Assembly: GCA_027035765.1 (NCBI GenBank)
Contig: JALVUD010000005.1
Span: forward strand, 1-51,950
From: Campylobacteraceae bacterium
GTDB lineage: Bacteria; Campylobacterota; Campylobacteria; Campylobacterales; Sulfurovaceae
Direction of reading: 5' to 3'
DNA length: 51,950 nucleotides
Of the stretch, positions 1 to 7,761 are shown in pieces (position 1 is the stretch's first letter; each line of letters begins with the position of its first letter). The translations under genes and the position numbers were made by a program. The notes under the pieces were generated by a model that did no database searches, was not told the origin of the DNA, and saw nothing but the letters and a program-made list of their open reading frames with translations.

Positions 1-6
1 AGGTAG

Positions 7-30
7 GCTTTTCTATCGAAAAGCTTTTTT
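7..30 (+). terminator. Hairpin plus T-run, probable intrinsic terminator
   Basis: A perfect 7-bp stem, GCTTTTC-TATC-GAAAAGC (7-24), is followed by six T residues. This is the shape of a rho-independent terminator for a plus-strand gene ending before the window. The same GCTTTTC/GAAAAGC stem occurs at 1327-1344 without a T-run, so it is also a member of the repeated hairpin family of this genome. Confidence 0.6.
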
Positions 31-45
31 AACAAAAGAATAAAA

Positions 46-100
46 GCGTTGCAAAGCAACGCATACCGAAATTATTCATTATTAATTATTCACTATTAAC
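46..100. repeat. Composite element: 7-3-7 hairpin plus AT-rich heptamer-like array
   Basis: A perfect hairpin GCGTTGC-AAA-GCAACGC (46-62) is followed by ATACC and an AT-rich run of ATTATTC/ATTATTA-like units (69-100). The run ends just before the ribosome binding site AGGAGG of the glutaredoxin gene. The arrangement (hairpin, ATACC, roughly 7-nt repeats) recurs at 1327-1384, so I treat it as one copy of a dispersed intergenic element. Confidence 0.6.
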
Positions 101-124
101 TTATCCGACTGAAAGGAGGATACC

Positions 125-379
125 ATGGAAGAGAAGAAAAAACAGACCAAAACCGTCGTGCTGTTCACCTCGCCCAGCTGTATCTGGTGTACACGGGCCA
201 AGAACCATTTCCGCAAGCACAAGATCCGTTTCAAGGAGATCGACATCACCAAGGACCGCAAGGCGGCCAAGGATTGTGAACGCCACGGCTGCCGCGGGGT
301 ACCGGTGGTGCTCATCGGCAGTCAGTGGATCTGTGGGTTCGACCAGGCCAAAATCGACAAACTTTTAGGAATCGCATAG
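125..379 (+). CDS. Glutaredoxin-like thiol-disulfide protein
   Basis: Small 84-residue thioredoxin-fold protein of the glutaredoxin/NrdH type, expected to act as a cytoplasmic thiol reductant. The redox motif C-I-W-C lies at residues 19-22, after the first strand. The GVPVV segment with the cis-proline near residue 60 is the expected substrate-contact loop. A strong ribosome binding site (AGGAGG, 115-120) precedes the ATG. The gene ends two bases before the glyQ start, so the two are probably co-transcribed. The CxxC chemistry is established for the family; the actual partner protein cannot be told from sequence. Confidence 0.85.
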   Translation: MEEKKKQTKTVVLFTSPSCIWCTRAKNHFRKHKIRFKEIDITKDRKAAKDCERHGCRGVPVVLIGSQWICGFDQAKIDKLLGIA

Positions 380-381
380 TT

Positions 382-1275
382 ATGAATCAAAACGCCATCA
401 CCTTCTCCGACCTCCTTCTGAAACTGCAGCAATACTGGGCGGCCCAGGGCTGCACCATTGTCCAGCCCTACGACCTGCCCGCCGGGGCGGGAACCTTTCA
501 CCCCGCGACGCTGCTGCGCTCGCTGGACTCCACTCCCTGGGCCACCGCCTACGTGGCTCCCAGCCGCCGTCCTACCGACGGACGCTACGGGGAGAACCCC
601 AACCGTCTGGGGGCTTATTATCAGTTTCAGGTGCTGATCAAACCTTCGCCCGACAACATCCAGGATCTCTACCTCAAGTCCCTCGAGTTCCTGGGGCTCA
701 AGCTCCAGGATCATGACATCCGCTTTGTCGAGGATAACTGGGAGTCGCCGACGCTCGGGGCCTGGGGGCTGGGCTGGGAAGTCTGGCTGGACGGGATGGA
801 AGTGACCCAGTTCACCTACTTCCAGCAGGTGGGAGGTTTGCCCTGTGATCTGGTCGCTGTGGAGATCACCTATGGGACCGAGCGGTTGGCGATGTATCTG
901 CAAGGCGTCGAGTCGGTCTTCGATATCGTCTGGAACCGCAACGGCGATCAGGTGGTCACCTACGCCGACGTCCACAAAGAGAGCGAATATGAGTTCTCCA
1001 AATACCACTTTGAGGTGGCCGACACCGAGATGCTCTTTCGCCACTTCGATGATGCCAGCAATGAGTGTCGCCGTTGCCTGGAGGCGGGGCTGCCCCTGCC
1101 GGCCTACGATCAGTGTATGATCGCCTCCCATACCTTCAATGTCCTGGACGCCCGCAAAGCCATCAGCCAGGCCCAGCGGCAAAACTACATCCTCAAGATC
1201 CGGGATTTGGCCAAAGGGTGCGCCGAACTCTACAAGGCGCAGGAGCCGGAGCGGCTTGAAAGAGTGAAGAGTTAG
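382..1275 (+). CDS. glyQ: Glycyl-tRNA synthetase alpha subunit
   Basis: Catalytic alpha chain of the heterotetrameric class II glycyl-tRNA synthetase, which makes Gly-tRNA in the cytoplasm. The 297-residue product is close to the usual length (about 290-300) and carries the strongly conserved blocks around [17 protein letters not shown] and [11 protein letters not shown] chose ATG 382; an upstream in-frame start would overlap the glutaredoxin gene. The beta subunit glyS lies 17 kb downstream, so the pair is split here. The stop codon lies within the first unit of a heptamer array, so the last residues may have been altered by that repeat. Confidence 0.97.
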   Translation: MNQNAITFSDLLLKLQQYWAAQGCTIVQPYDLPAGAGTFHPATLLRSLDSTPWATAYVAPSRRPTDGRYGENPNRLGAYYQFQVLIKPSPDNIQDLYLKSLEFLGLKLQDHDIRFVEDNWESPTLGAWGLGWEVWLDGMEVTQFTYFQQVGGLPCDLVAVEITYGTERLAMYLQGVESVFDIVWNRNGDQVVTYADVHKESEYEFSKYHFEVADTEMLFRHFDDASNECRRCLEAGLPLPAYDQCMIASHTFNVLDARKAISQAQRQNYILKIRDLAKGCAELYKAQEPERLERVKS

Positions 1276-1384
1276 GAATTAGGAGTTATGGTGCGTTGTC
1301 TTGCAACGCTTTTTATCAATATAGAAGCTTTTCGTGCGAAAAGCATACCCTAAATTCTAGTTACTAGTTGCTAGTTGCTAGTTT
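1269..1384. repeat. Composite element: heptamers, two hairpins, heptamers
   Basis: Three heptamers of the type GAGTTAG (1269-1289, including the glyQ stop codon) are followed by the hairpin GCGTTG-TCTTG-CAACGC (1293-1309) with five T residues. The latter probably serves as the glyQ terminator. A second hairpin, GCTTTTC-GTGC-GAAAAGC (1327-1344), is followed by ATACCC. Four perfectly phased heptamers of the type CTAGTTG then follow (1357-1384), ending just before the ribosome binding site of the next gene. No protein-coding content. Confidence 0.75.
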
Positions 1385-1407
1385 CTTCTTCTCCGAAGGA
1401 TACAGAA

Positions 1408-2133
1408 ATGAAACTCCGCGACATCTACGACTACCTGAACGAACTGAGCCCCTTCGAACTGCAGGAGAGCTGGGACAACAGCGGCCTGATCGTGGGGCAT
1501 CCCGAGCGTGACGTCGAGCGGATCGTCGTCTCGCTGGATCTCGATTCCGAGATGATCGAGGAGGCGGAGGAGGGGGTGCTTTTTGTGGTGCACCATCCGC
1601 TCATCTTCGGCAAATTGACCGAGCTCGATTTCCGCCGCTATCCCGCCAATCTGATCGAACGGCTGATCCAAAAAAGGCAGTCACTGATCGCCATGCATAC
1701 CAATTTCGACCAGACCCATCTCAATTGCCATGTCTTTACCCAGATATTGGGTCTGGAGCCGGGGCGGGAGGAGCCCTATCTCTGCGAAGCCCCGGTCGAT
1801 TGGAGTCTGGAAGAATTGCAGAAGCGGGTGAGGGAAGCCTTCGGCCTGGAGGTGCTGCGGATGGTGGCACCCCGAGAGCGCATCCGTTCCGTGGCGCTCT
1901 GCACCGGGGCTGGGGCGTCGATGATGGATCGGGTGGAGGCGGAGTGTTTCCTCACCGGAGACATCAAGTACCATGACGCGATGAAAGCGATGAGCCAGGG
2001 GCTGATGATGGTGGATATCGGCCACTGGGAGAGTGAGCGCTTTTTCGCCGAGCTGATGGCGGAGCAATTGAAAAATTTACCGATTTCGGCTATAATCGCG
2101 CCAACGAAAAATCCGTTCACTATCAGCCGATAG
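1408..2133 (+). CDS. Nif3-like dinuclear metal center protein
   Basis: 241-residue member of the YbgI/NIF3 (GTP cyclohydrolase I type 2-like) family. These proteins form toroidal hexamers with a two-metal site; their physiological role is poorly defined. Visible metal-ligand motifs are VVHHP (residues 61-64), MHTNFD (96-101) and the C-terminal DIGHWESE block. The ATG at 1408 is preceded by GAAGGATA, the ribosome-binding context used by several genes here; the longer ORF upstream runs through a heptamer repeat and is not a credible start. The 3' end carries a promoter for the next gene. The neighbouring gene encodes a zinc-ribbon protein, a pairing that I recall in related genomes but cannot verify here. 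Confidence 0.9.
   Translation: MKLRDIYDYLNELSPFELQESWDNSGLIVGHPERDVERIVVSLDLDSEMIEEAEEGVLFVVHHPLIFGKLTELDFRRYPANLIERLIQKRQSLIAMHTNFDQTHLNCHVFTQILGLEPGREEPYLCEAPVDWSLEELQKRVREAFGLEVLRMVAPRERIRSVALCTGAGASMMDRVEAECFLTGDIKYHDAMKAMSQGLMMVDIGHWESERFFAELMAEQLKNLPISAIIAPTKNPFTISR
2068..2096 (+). promoter_or_regulatory. Sigma-70-type promoter inside the nif3-like gene
   Basis: TTGAAA (2068-2073), a 17-bp spacer and TATAAT (2091-2096) form a near-consensus promoter within the 3' end of the Nif3-like gene. It lies about 80 bases upstream of the zinc-ribbon gene start. Confidence 0.65.
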
Positions 2134-2175
2134 CGCAACGTTTCCTTCAAGACCTCCCATCCAAAAGGATAACCA

Positions 2176-2901
2176 TTGAATCAACACCTCAAAGAGCTGA
2201 TCGAACTCTCCCGTATCGACAAGGAACTGGACAGTTTCGCCCCGCAGATCGAAGCCGCCGAGAAAAAAGTCGCCAAAGAGGCGAAAAAGGTCGAAGCGGC
2301 CCAGTCCCGGATCGACACCCTGCGTCAGCAGATCGACGAGAGCAAAGACAAGATCGCCAGCTATGAAGAGCAGATCACATCCCTGAGCGAGCAGCTCCAG
2401 GATATCCAGAAAAAGGGCAAGGAGATCTCCACCGAAAAGGAGATGAAGGCTCTCCAGATCGAAGAGGAGATCGCCAAGGAGAAGCTCACCTTCGCCAATG
2501 AGGAGATCGAGCGCCTCAACAAAGTGATCGAGACCAAAACGGCGCTGCTGGAAGAGGCTGAAGAGGAGCTCAAGAAACTTCAGGAGGCTCTCGACGCGGC
2601 CCGTGCCGATGCGGATCAGGAGCTGCAGGCGATCGAGAAGGAGAAAGAGGGCCTCTATAAAGCCCGGGAAGAGATCATCCGCAAGATGGATCAGAAGATC
2701 CTCTCATTCTACGAGAAGATCCGCAAGTGGGCCGGCAACACCGCCGTGGTCCCCGTGCGCAAGCAGGCCTGCTACGGCTGCTACCTCAAGATCAGCGACA
2801 AGACCTACTCCGATGTGATCCGCGGCGAAGAGATCGTCACCTGCCCCCATTGCGGACGGATCCTCTACCTGGAAGAGACGGAGACGGCCCAAGAGGCCTG
2901 A
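2176..2901 (+). CDS. Zinc-ribbon coiled-coil protein (DUF164/HP0958 type)
   Basis: 241-residue protein with a long helical coiled coil (about residues 15-175, rich in Glu/Lys/Gln heptads) and a C-terminal four-cysteine zinc ribbon (CYGC ... CPHC, about 198-226). In Helicobacter pylori the member HP0958 (FlgZ) is needed for motility, acting with RpoN and flagellin mRNA; that is known for the family, and a similar job here is inference. The start is TTG at 2176, with AAGGAT eight bases upstream; no ATG is available nearby. The stop is seven bases before the waaA start, indicating an operon. Confidence 0.85.
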   Translation: MNQHLKELIELSRIDKELDSFAPQIEAAEKKVAKEAKKVEAAQSRIDTLRQQIDESKDKIASYEEQITSLSEQLQDIQKKGKEISTEKEMKALQIEEEIAKEKLTFANEEIERLNKVIETKTALLEEAEEELKKLQEALDAARADADQELQAIEKEKEGLYKAREEIIRKMDQKILSFYEKIRKWAGNTAVVPVRKQACYGCYLKISDKTYSDVIRGEEIVTCPHCGRILYLEETETAQEA

Positions 2902-2908
2902 TGCGGCC

Positions 2909-4075
2909 TTGTTCACCTGCTGCTATACGGTTCTGAGCACTGCCGCCTGGCTGGTGGCACTTCCCTTCCTGCTTCTCTTTTCTTTGAGGAAAAAGTACCG
3001 ATCCTCCATCCCCGCCCGTTTTTTTCTCTGGCGTAATCCTCCTCTGAAGCCGGAGGGGATCTGGTTCCACGTCTGCAGCTTCGGGGAGGCGAGGGCCGTC
3101 GCCCCTCTGGTGGAGCGTTTCGATCCCGATATCCGCCGCCTGAGTGCGACGACCCAGACCGGGTTTGAGAGCCTTCAGACCCTTTCGGCCGGGCAGAGCC
3201 GGTACCTTCCATTCGATCCGCTGCTCTGGTTCTGGATGAAGCCCCAGAAAGCCCTGGTGGTGATGGAGGCTGAGCTGTGGTATCTGCTCTTTGCCCTGGC
3301 CAAAAGGCGGGGGGCGGCGACCTTCCTCGTCAATGCCCGCATCAGCGACCGCTCCTGGCCCCGTTACCGGCGTTTTACCTGGTTCTACCGCCTCCTCTTC
3401 GCCCATGTGGACCGGGTCTTTGCCCAGAGCGAAGCGGATCGGAAGCGCCTGGAAGCTCTTGGCGCACGCCATGTCACCGTCGTCGGCAACATCAAGCTGG
3501 GGCAGATTCCCTCTCCCACCCGGAGCTTTGAAAAGCCCGAGGGCTATCTGGTCTGTGCCGCCAGCACACACGAGGGGGAGGAGGGGGAGATCCTCCAGGC
3601 CTTTCGGGAGCTCAAAATGCTGCGTCCCGAGGCGAAGATGGTGCTGGTGCCGCGCCACCCGGAGCGTTTCGAGAAGGTGTGGCGGATGATGCGCTCTTTT
3701 GGCAGACTGCAGGAGTGGCGTATCGCGCGCTTCAGCGAAAGCGGGAATTTAATGGCCGATTTGACCCTGATGGACCGGATGGGTGAGCTGATCAACTGCT
3801 ACGCCGTCAGCGATCTGGTGGTCCTGGGGGGCGCCTTCGAGCCTATCGGCGGCCACAATGCCGCCGAAGCGGCCCAGTTCGAGATCCCCATCATCACCGG
3901 TCCCCACTACTTCAACCAGAAAGACCTCTTCGCCGGGATCGAGGGGATCACGGTGGTGGAGCGGGAAAAGCTTGCCGAAACTCTTCGCTATCCCAAACTC
4001 CTGGAGCGGAGCCGCCTGAAGCTGACAGAGAATCCGATGGAGATCATCGAAAAGGAGATCCGAAATGTTCTATGA
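2909..4075 (+). CDS. waaA: 3-deoxy-D-manno-octulosonic acid (Kdo) transferase
   Basis: Inner-membrane glycosyltransferase that adds Kdo from CMP-Kdo to the lipid A precursor. The 388-residue product starts with a hydrophobic anchor (about residues 5-25). It then shows the family blocks WFHVCSFGEARA, the EAELWYLL segment and the C-terminal GGAFEPIGGHNAAEAA nucleotide-sugar site. The start is TTG at 2909; the ATG at 2901 is out of frame and closes quickly. The 3' end overlaps the next ORF by 11 bases. kdsB, which makes the CMP-Kdo donor, lies elsewhere in the window (30357-31076). Confidence 0.93.
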   Translation: MFTCCYTVLSTAAWLVALPFLLLFSLRKKYRSSIPARFFLWRNPPLKPEGIWFHVCSFGEARAVAPLVERFDPDIRRLSATTQTGFESLQTLSAGQSRYLPFDPLLWFWMKPQKALVVMEAELWYLLFALAKRRGAATFLVNARISDRSWPRYRRFTWFYRLLFAHVDRVFAQSEADRKRLEALGARHVTVVGNIKLGQIPSPTRSFEKPEGYLVCAASTHEGEEGEILQAFRELKMLRPEAKMVLVPRHPERFEKVWRMMRSFGRLQEWRIARFSESGNLMADLTLMDRMGELINCYAVSDLVVLGGAFEPIGGHNAAEAAQFEIPIITGPHYFNQKDLFAGIEGITVVEREKLAETLRYPKLLERSRLKLTENPMEIIEKEIRNVL

Positions 4076-4361
4076 GAAGCAGGGGGAGAGGATCTCCCTG
4101 AAGGTCAAGGCCCAACCTGGTGCCAGCCGCAGTGAGTTCGCCGGTCTCTACGGCGACGAGGCGATCAAGATCCGCATCGCCGCGGCGGCGGTGGAGGGGG
4201 CGGCCAACAAAGAGCTGATCAAGTTCCTCTCCAAAGCCTTCAAGGTCCCCAAAAGCGCGATCCGTTTCAAAAGCGGAGAGACGGCGAAGATCAAGATCCT
4301 GGAATTTCCGTATACTGAGAAATTCTCTGAATTTATTCAGAAACTAGAAACGAGTAACTAG
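4065..4361 (+). CDS. DUF167 (YggU-type) protein
   Basis: 98-residue protein of the DUF167/YggU family, a small alpha-beta fold of unknown function. Recognisable parts are the N-terminal VKAQPGASRSEFAG and the VEGAANKELIKFLSKAF block. The start overlaps the end of waaA by 11 bases, suggesting translational coupling. The last residues (KLETSN) are encoded by a tandem heptamer array (units of the type AACTAGA, 4342-4369), and the stop codon lies inside the third unit. The C-terminus has therefore probably been extended or replaced by repeat DNA. Family recognition is good; function is unknown. Confidence 0.85.
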   Translation: MFYEKQGERISLKVKAQPGASRSEFAGLYGDEAIKIRIAAAAVEGAANKELIKFLSKAFKVPKSAIRFKSGETAKIKILEFPYTEKFSEFIQKLETSN

Positions 4362-4435
4362 TAACTAGAAATTGTGGTGCGTTGCTTTGCAACGCAGATT
4401 CACTTAACACTTAGCACATAGCACTTAACACTAAT
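4342..4435. repeat. Composite element: heptamers, 7-3-7 hairpin, heptamers
   Basis: The clearest copy of the element. Four perfectly phased heptamers of the type AACTAGT/AACGAGT (4342-4369) are followed by ATTGTGGT and the hairpin GCGTTGC-TTT-GCAACGC (4379-4395). Five heptamers of the type CACTTAG (4401-4435) follow. It starts inside the coding end of the DUF167 gene and ends at the ribosome binding site of the next gene. Confidence 0.8.
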
Positions 4436-4448
4436 CCGAAGGATACCA

Positions 4449-5180
4449 ATGGAAAAAGCCTACAAACTTCTGGCCGAGCAGGAGGGGATCTCCAACAAGA
4501 AGGCCAAGGAGCTCATTGATCGGGGACTGGTCTATGTGGGGGATCAGAAGGTCAAAATCGCCCGGGCGGAGATGCCGGAAGAGACGAAGTTCCGCATCGA
4601 AGAACCTGCCGATGTGCGGATCCTCTATCAGGATGATCAGGTAGTGGCCGTGGACAAGCCGGCCTTTATCGACAGTTACGAAATCGAAGAGGCCATCGAG
4701 GGGGCGCAGCTGCTGCACCGCCTGGATCGTGAGACCAGCGGTGTGCTGCTTTTGGCCCGGGACGAAGCCTTCGCCAAAAAGGCGATCGAAGCCTTCCGTC
4801 AGCGTAAAGTCCACAAAGAGTATGTCGCCTGGGTCGAGGGGGTCGTGGTGGAGCCCCTGGAGATCGATCTGCCGATCCATACGATCAAAAAGGGCAAGGC
4901 GATCTCCCGCATCGACAAGAAACGGGGCAAACCGGCTCTGACACGGGTCTGGCCCGACGAAGTGCAGGGGAAAAAGTCGAAAGTGCGTATCGAGATCGAG
5001 ACGGGCCGGACCCATCAGATCCGGGTCCATCTGGCCCATGCCGGCCACCCTATCGTCGGTGACGAGCTCTACGGCAGTCCCACCCGGGCCAAACGCCCGC
5101 TCTTGCATGCGAAGAAAATCACGCTGCTGGGGCGCAGCTACGAGGCGCCGGAGCCGAAAGACATAATGCGCTACAAGTAG
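4449..5180 (+). CDS. RluA-family RNA pseudouridine synthase
   Basis: 243-residue pseudouridine synthase that isomerises uridine in rRNA or tRNA. It has an N-terminal S4-like RNA-binding segment (about residues 1-50). The catalytic motif HRLDRETSG lies at 90-98 with the nucleophilic Asp at 93, and the IEIETGRTHQIRVHLAH block is near 180. It is somewhat shorter than RluC/RluD, because the catalytic core begins early. The specific target site in RNA cannot be assigned. The ATG is preceded by GAAGGATACC, the same ribosome-binding context as the Nif3-like gene. Confidence 0.9.
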   Translation: MEKAYKLLAEQEGISNKKAKELIDRGLVYVGDQKVKIARAEMPEETKFRIEEPADVRILYQDDQVVAVDKPAFIDSYEIEEAIEGAQLLHRLDRETSGVLLLARDEAFAKKAIEAFRQRKVHKEYVAWVEGVVVEPLEIDLPIHTIKKGKAISRIDKKRGKPALTRVWPDEVQGKKSKVRIEIETGRTHQIRVHLAHAGHPIVGDELYGSPTRAKRPLLHAKKITLLGRSYEAPEPKDIMRYK

Positions 5181-5181
5181 C

Positions 5182-5221
5182 GGATGGAAGATGGAAGATG
5201 GAAGATGGAAAATGGAAGATG
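5182..5221. repeat. Tandem heptamer array (AGATGGA type)
   Basis: Five phased heptamers, mostly AGATGGA, begin two bases after the stop codon of the pseudouridine synthase gene and end near 5221. No GCNNNGC hairpin adjoins it, but a weak TTGAG/CTCAA stem follows (about 5228-5244). Period and position match the other heptamer arrays; the unit sequence is different. Confidence 0.7.
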
Positions 5222-5309
5222 TTATTTTGAGTGTTTTTCTCAACGCTCAGCACTCTGTTTCAAAATTGGATAGAATTTCCAAAATTTCCCTCAGAGAAAG
5301 GGTGTTTCG

Positions 5310-6665
5310 ATGTTTGATACACTGACCGACAGTTTCAAAAACGCGATCGGAAAGATCCGTTTTCACGATGACGAGAAGGCGCTGAAGAAGGCGCTGACGG
5401 AGCTAAAAAAAGCGCTGCTCAAGTCCGATCTCCACCACAAGGTGGTCAAGGAGCTGATCTCGACGGTGGAGAAGGAGACCAAAGCCGCGGGGATCGGCAA
5501 AGATAGCTTTATGGCGGCTCTGCAGAACGAGCTGGTGCGGATCCTGACGGCCAAGGGGAACCAGGGCTTTGTCTTCGCCTCCCGGCCGCCGACGGTGGTC
5601 CTGATGACCGGTCTGCAGGGATCGGGGAAGACCACCACCACCGGCAAGTTAGCCTATATGCTCAAAGAGCAGAAGAAAAAGAAGGTCCTCATCGCCGCGG
5701 CGGACCTGCAGCGTCTGGCGGCGGTGGAGCAGCTGCGCCAGATCGCCGAGCAGATCGGCGTGGATCTGGTGGCCGACGAGAACGCCACCCCGGACGAGGT
5801 GGTGAAACGGGCGCTCAAAAAGGCAGAGGATGAGCTCTACGACGTGGTGCTCATCGACACCGCCGGGCGCCTGGCCATCGACGAGGAGCTGATGGAGGAG
5901 CTGGCGCGGATCCGGGATCTGGCCCAACCCGATGAGATCTTCTACGTCGCCGACGCCATGACGGGGATGGATGCGGTGCGCACCGCCCAGACCTTCAAGG
6001 AGAAGATCGGGATCACCGGCGTGATCCTGAGCAAGTTCGACGCCGACAGCAAAGGGGGCGTCGCCCTGGGGATCGCCCATCAGGTGGGTGTGCCCCTGCG
6101 CTTCATCGGTAGCGGGGAGAAGATGCCCGACCTGGAGCCCTTCATCCCCGAGCGGATCACCGGGCGGCTCATGGGAGCCGGGGACATCGAGGGGCTGGCG
6201 GAGAAGACCGCGGCGGTCATCGACGAAAAGAGCGCCAAAAGGGTCACCCAGAAGATCAAAAAAGGAAAGTTCAACTTCAACGACTTCCTGGAGCAGATGG
6301 AGCAGATGAAGAAGCTCGGCTCCATGAAGTCGCTGATGGGAATGATCCCCGGGATGGGGAACATGGCCAAACAGCTGGGGGATCTGGATCTGGAGAACTC
6401 CAAAGAGGTGAAACACATCAAGGCGATGATCAGCTCCATGACTCCCAAAGAGCGGGAGAACCCCGATCTGCTCAATAACAGCCGCAAACGGCGGATCGCC
6501 GCCGGTGCCGGCCTGAGCCAGGTGGAGGTCAACCGGGTCATCAAACAGTTCAAAAACGCCGCCAAAATGGCCAAGAAACTCTCAGGAAAGGGCGGGATGA
6601 AACAGATGCAGGATATGATGAAGCAGATGCAGGGCGGCGGGGGCTTCCCCGGGCTTCCCCGTTAG
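5310..6665 (+). CDS. ffh: Signal recognition particle protein Ffh
   Basis: GTPase subunit of the bacterial signal recognition particle; with 4.5S RNA it targets inner-membrane proteins to FtsY and SecYEG. The 451-residue product has an N domain (1-90) and a G domain. The P-loop GLQGSGKTTTTGKL lies at about 100-113, DTAGR near 183 and SKFDADSKGG near 240. A methionine-rich M domain follows (about 300-451). Start ATG 5310 follows an A/G-rich stretch (AGAAAGGGTG). In many bacteria rpsP follows ffh, but here the next gene is atpB. The 4.5S RNA gene is not in the window. Confidence 0.97.
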   Translation: MFDTLTDSFKNAIGKIRFHDDEKALKKALTELKKALLKSDLHHKVVKELISTVEKETKAAGIGKDSFMAALQNELVRILTAKGNQGFVFASRPPTVVLMTGLQGSGKTTTTGKLAYMLKEQKKKKVLIAAADLQRLAAVEQLRQIAEQIGVDLVADENATPDEVVKRALKKAEDELYDVVLIDTAGRLAIDEELMEELARIRDLAQPDEIFYVADAMTGMDAVRTAQTFKEKIGITGVILSKFDADSKGGVALGIAHQVGVPLRFIGSGEKMPDLEPFIPERITGRLMGAGDIEGLAEKTAAVIDEKSAKRVTQKIKKGKFNFNDFLEQMEQMKKLGSMKSLMGMIPGMGNMAKQLGDLDLENSKEVKHIKAMISSMTPKERENPDLLNNSRKRRIAAGAGLSQVEVNRVIKQFKNAAKMAKKLSGKGGMKQMQDMMKQMQGGGGFPGLPR

Positions 6666-6700
6666 GTGGGAGTTTAGTCTCAACCTAAGCTAATTCAGGC

Positions 6701-6706
6701 TATAAT
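6701..6706 (+). promoter_or_regulatory. Minus-10 box upstream of atpB
   Basis: TATAAT preceded by GGC, 31 bases before the atpB start, with no convincing -35 hexamer. This is the usual appearance of Campylobacterota housekeeping promoters. A weak stem formed by TTAGGT (6662-6667) and ACCTAA (6683-6688) sits at the end of ffh. Confidence 0.55.
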
Positions 6707-6736
6707 CACGGCAAATTTATTCGCAAAAGGGAAGTG

Positions 6737-7459
6737 ATGGAAGGCGTATTTACCTTTATCGGTTCGATTACGGGAGAGGGGAGCGGGATGGTCGTCGGCC
6801 ACCTGATCCTCGTGACCCTGATCATCATGTGGCTGGCTTTCAAGGCCACCAGCAATCTCAAAGCGGTCCCCAGCGGGAGCCAGAATATTCTGGAGGCCTA
6901 TCTCGGCGGCGTCATCGCCATGGGAAAAGATGTGATCGGCGAGGAGCTGGCCCGCAAATATCTTCCGCTGGTCGCGACGATCGGGCTCTTTGTCCTGGTC
7001 TGTAACCTGCTGGGAATCATTCCCGGTTTCGAATCTCCCACCAACAATATCAACGTGACGCTGCCTCTGGCACTTGTTGTCTTCATCTACTACAACTACG
7101 AAGGGATCAAAAAGCAGGGGGTTGTCCACTATTTTGCCCACTTTGCCGGCCCCGTCAAAGCCCTGGCGCCTCTGATGTTCCCCATCGAGATCGTCTCCCA
7201 CATTTCCCGGATCATCTCTCTCTCCTTCCGACTCTTCGGAAACATCAAAGGAGATGACCTCTTCCTCTGGGTTCTGCTGATGCTGGTCCCCTGGATCGTG
7301 CCCCTGCCCGGATTTCTGCTGCTGACTTTCTCGGCGCTGTTGCAGACCTTTGTCTTCATGATCCTGACCTACGTCTATCTGGCCGGGGCCGTGGCTTTGG
7401 AAGAAGAACATCCCGAAAAGGCTCCCGAACCGGTCGCCGATACTCTGGGTGCCGTCTAA
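6737..7459 (+). CDS. atpB: F-type ATP synthase subunit a
   Basis: Integral membrane subunit a of the F0 sector, forming the two proton half-channels next to the c-ring. The 240-residue product has at least five hydrophobic segments. The essential arginine lies in SLSFRLFGN (about residue 165), and the C-terminal [24 protein letters not shown] helix is present. I chose ATG 6737 rather than the adjacent in-frame GTG because its spacing to AAAAGGGA is better. As is usual in this phylum, atpB is away from the rest of the ATP synthase genes, which are not in this window. Confidence 0.95.
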   Translation: MEGVFTFIGSITGEGSGMVVGHLILVTLIIMWLAFKATSNLKAVPSGSQNILEAYLGGVIAMGKDVIGEELARKYLPLVATIGLFVLVCNLLGIIPGFESPTNNINVTLPLALVVFIYYNYEGIKKQGVVHYFAHFAGPVKALAPLMFPIEIVSHISRIISLSFRLFGNIKGDDLFLWVLLMLVPWIVPLPGFLLLTFSALLQTFVFMILTYVYLAGAVALEEEHPEKAPEPVADTLGAV

Positions 7460-7479
7460 GACGCCCCTTCACTTTATTC

Positions 7480-7761
7480 ATGCGCCTCAAATCCCGAACA
7501 CTCTCCCTTCTGATCAATTTTCTTCTGGGGGCCTTTTGGGCCTTTGCACTGCTTGGTGCTCTTACCGCACTCCTGCGTAATCTGCATGGAGGGGTCCTCT
7601 ACGCCATCGCCAGTATGATCGTCTGGCTGCTGCCGGGGCTCTTGGGCGTGGTGGTGATGGAGTATCTCCTGGCCGGTTTCGAACGCAATGAGGAGATCCG
7701 CCGCCAGACCCGCATCCTGGAAAAGATCGCTCGAAAATTGGAATCCGCTTCCAGAGAATGA
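7480..7761 (+). CDS. Small two-helix membrane protein, unknown function
   Basis: 93-residue protein with two predicted membrane helices (about residues 8-30 and 40-66) and a charged C-terminal helix (NEEIRRQTRILEKIARKLESASRE) likely to be cytoplasmic. I do not recognise the family. It begins 20 bases after atpB and its stop codon overlaps the start of the next gene (ATGA). It is therefore translated together with atpB and the ThiE/TenI-like gene. An accessory role near ATP synthase is possible but unsupported. Confidence 0.65.
   Translation: MRLKSRTLSLLINFLLGAFWAFALLGALTALLRNLHGGVLYAIASMIVWLLPGLLGVVVMEYLLAGFERNEEIRRQTRILEKIARKLESASRE

Noticed and set aside
1357-1384. Heptamer arrays as CRISPR
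   Set aside because: Units are 7 bases with no spacers, no repeat of CRISPR length, and no cas genes in the window.
2901-2936. ATG at 2901 as the waaA start
   Set aside because: It is in a different frame from waaA and closes after about a dozen codons; TTG 2909 gives the expected N-terminus.
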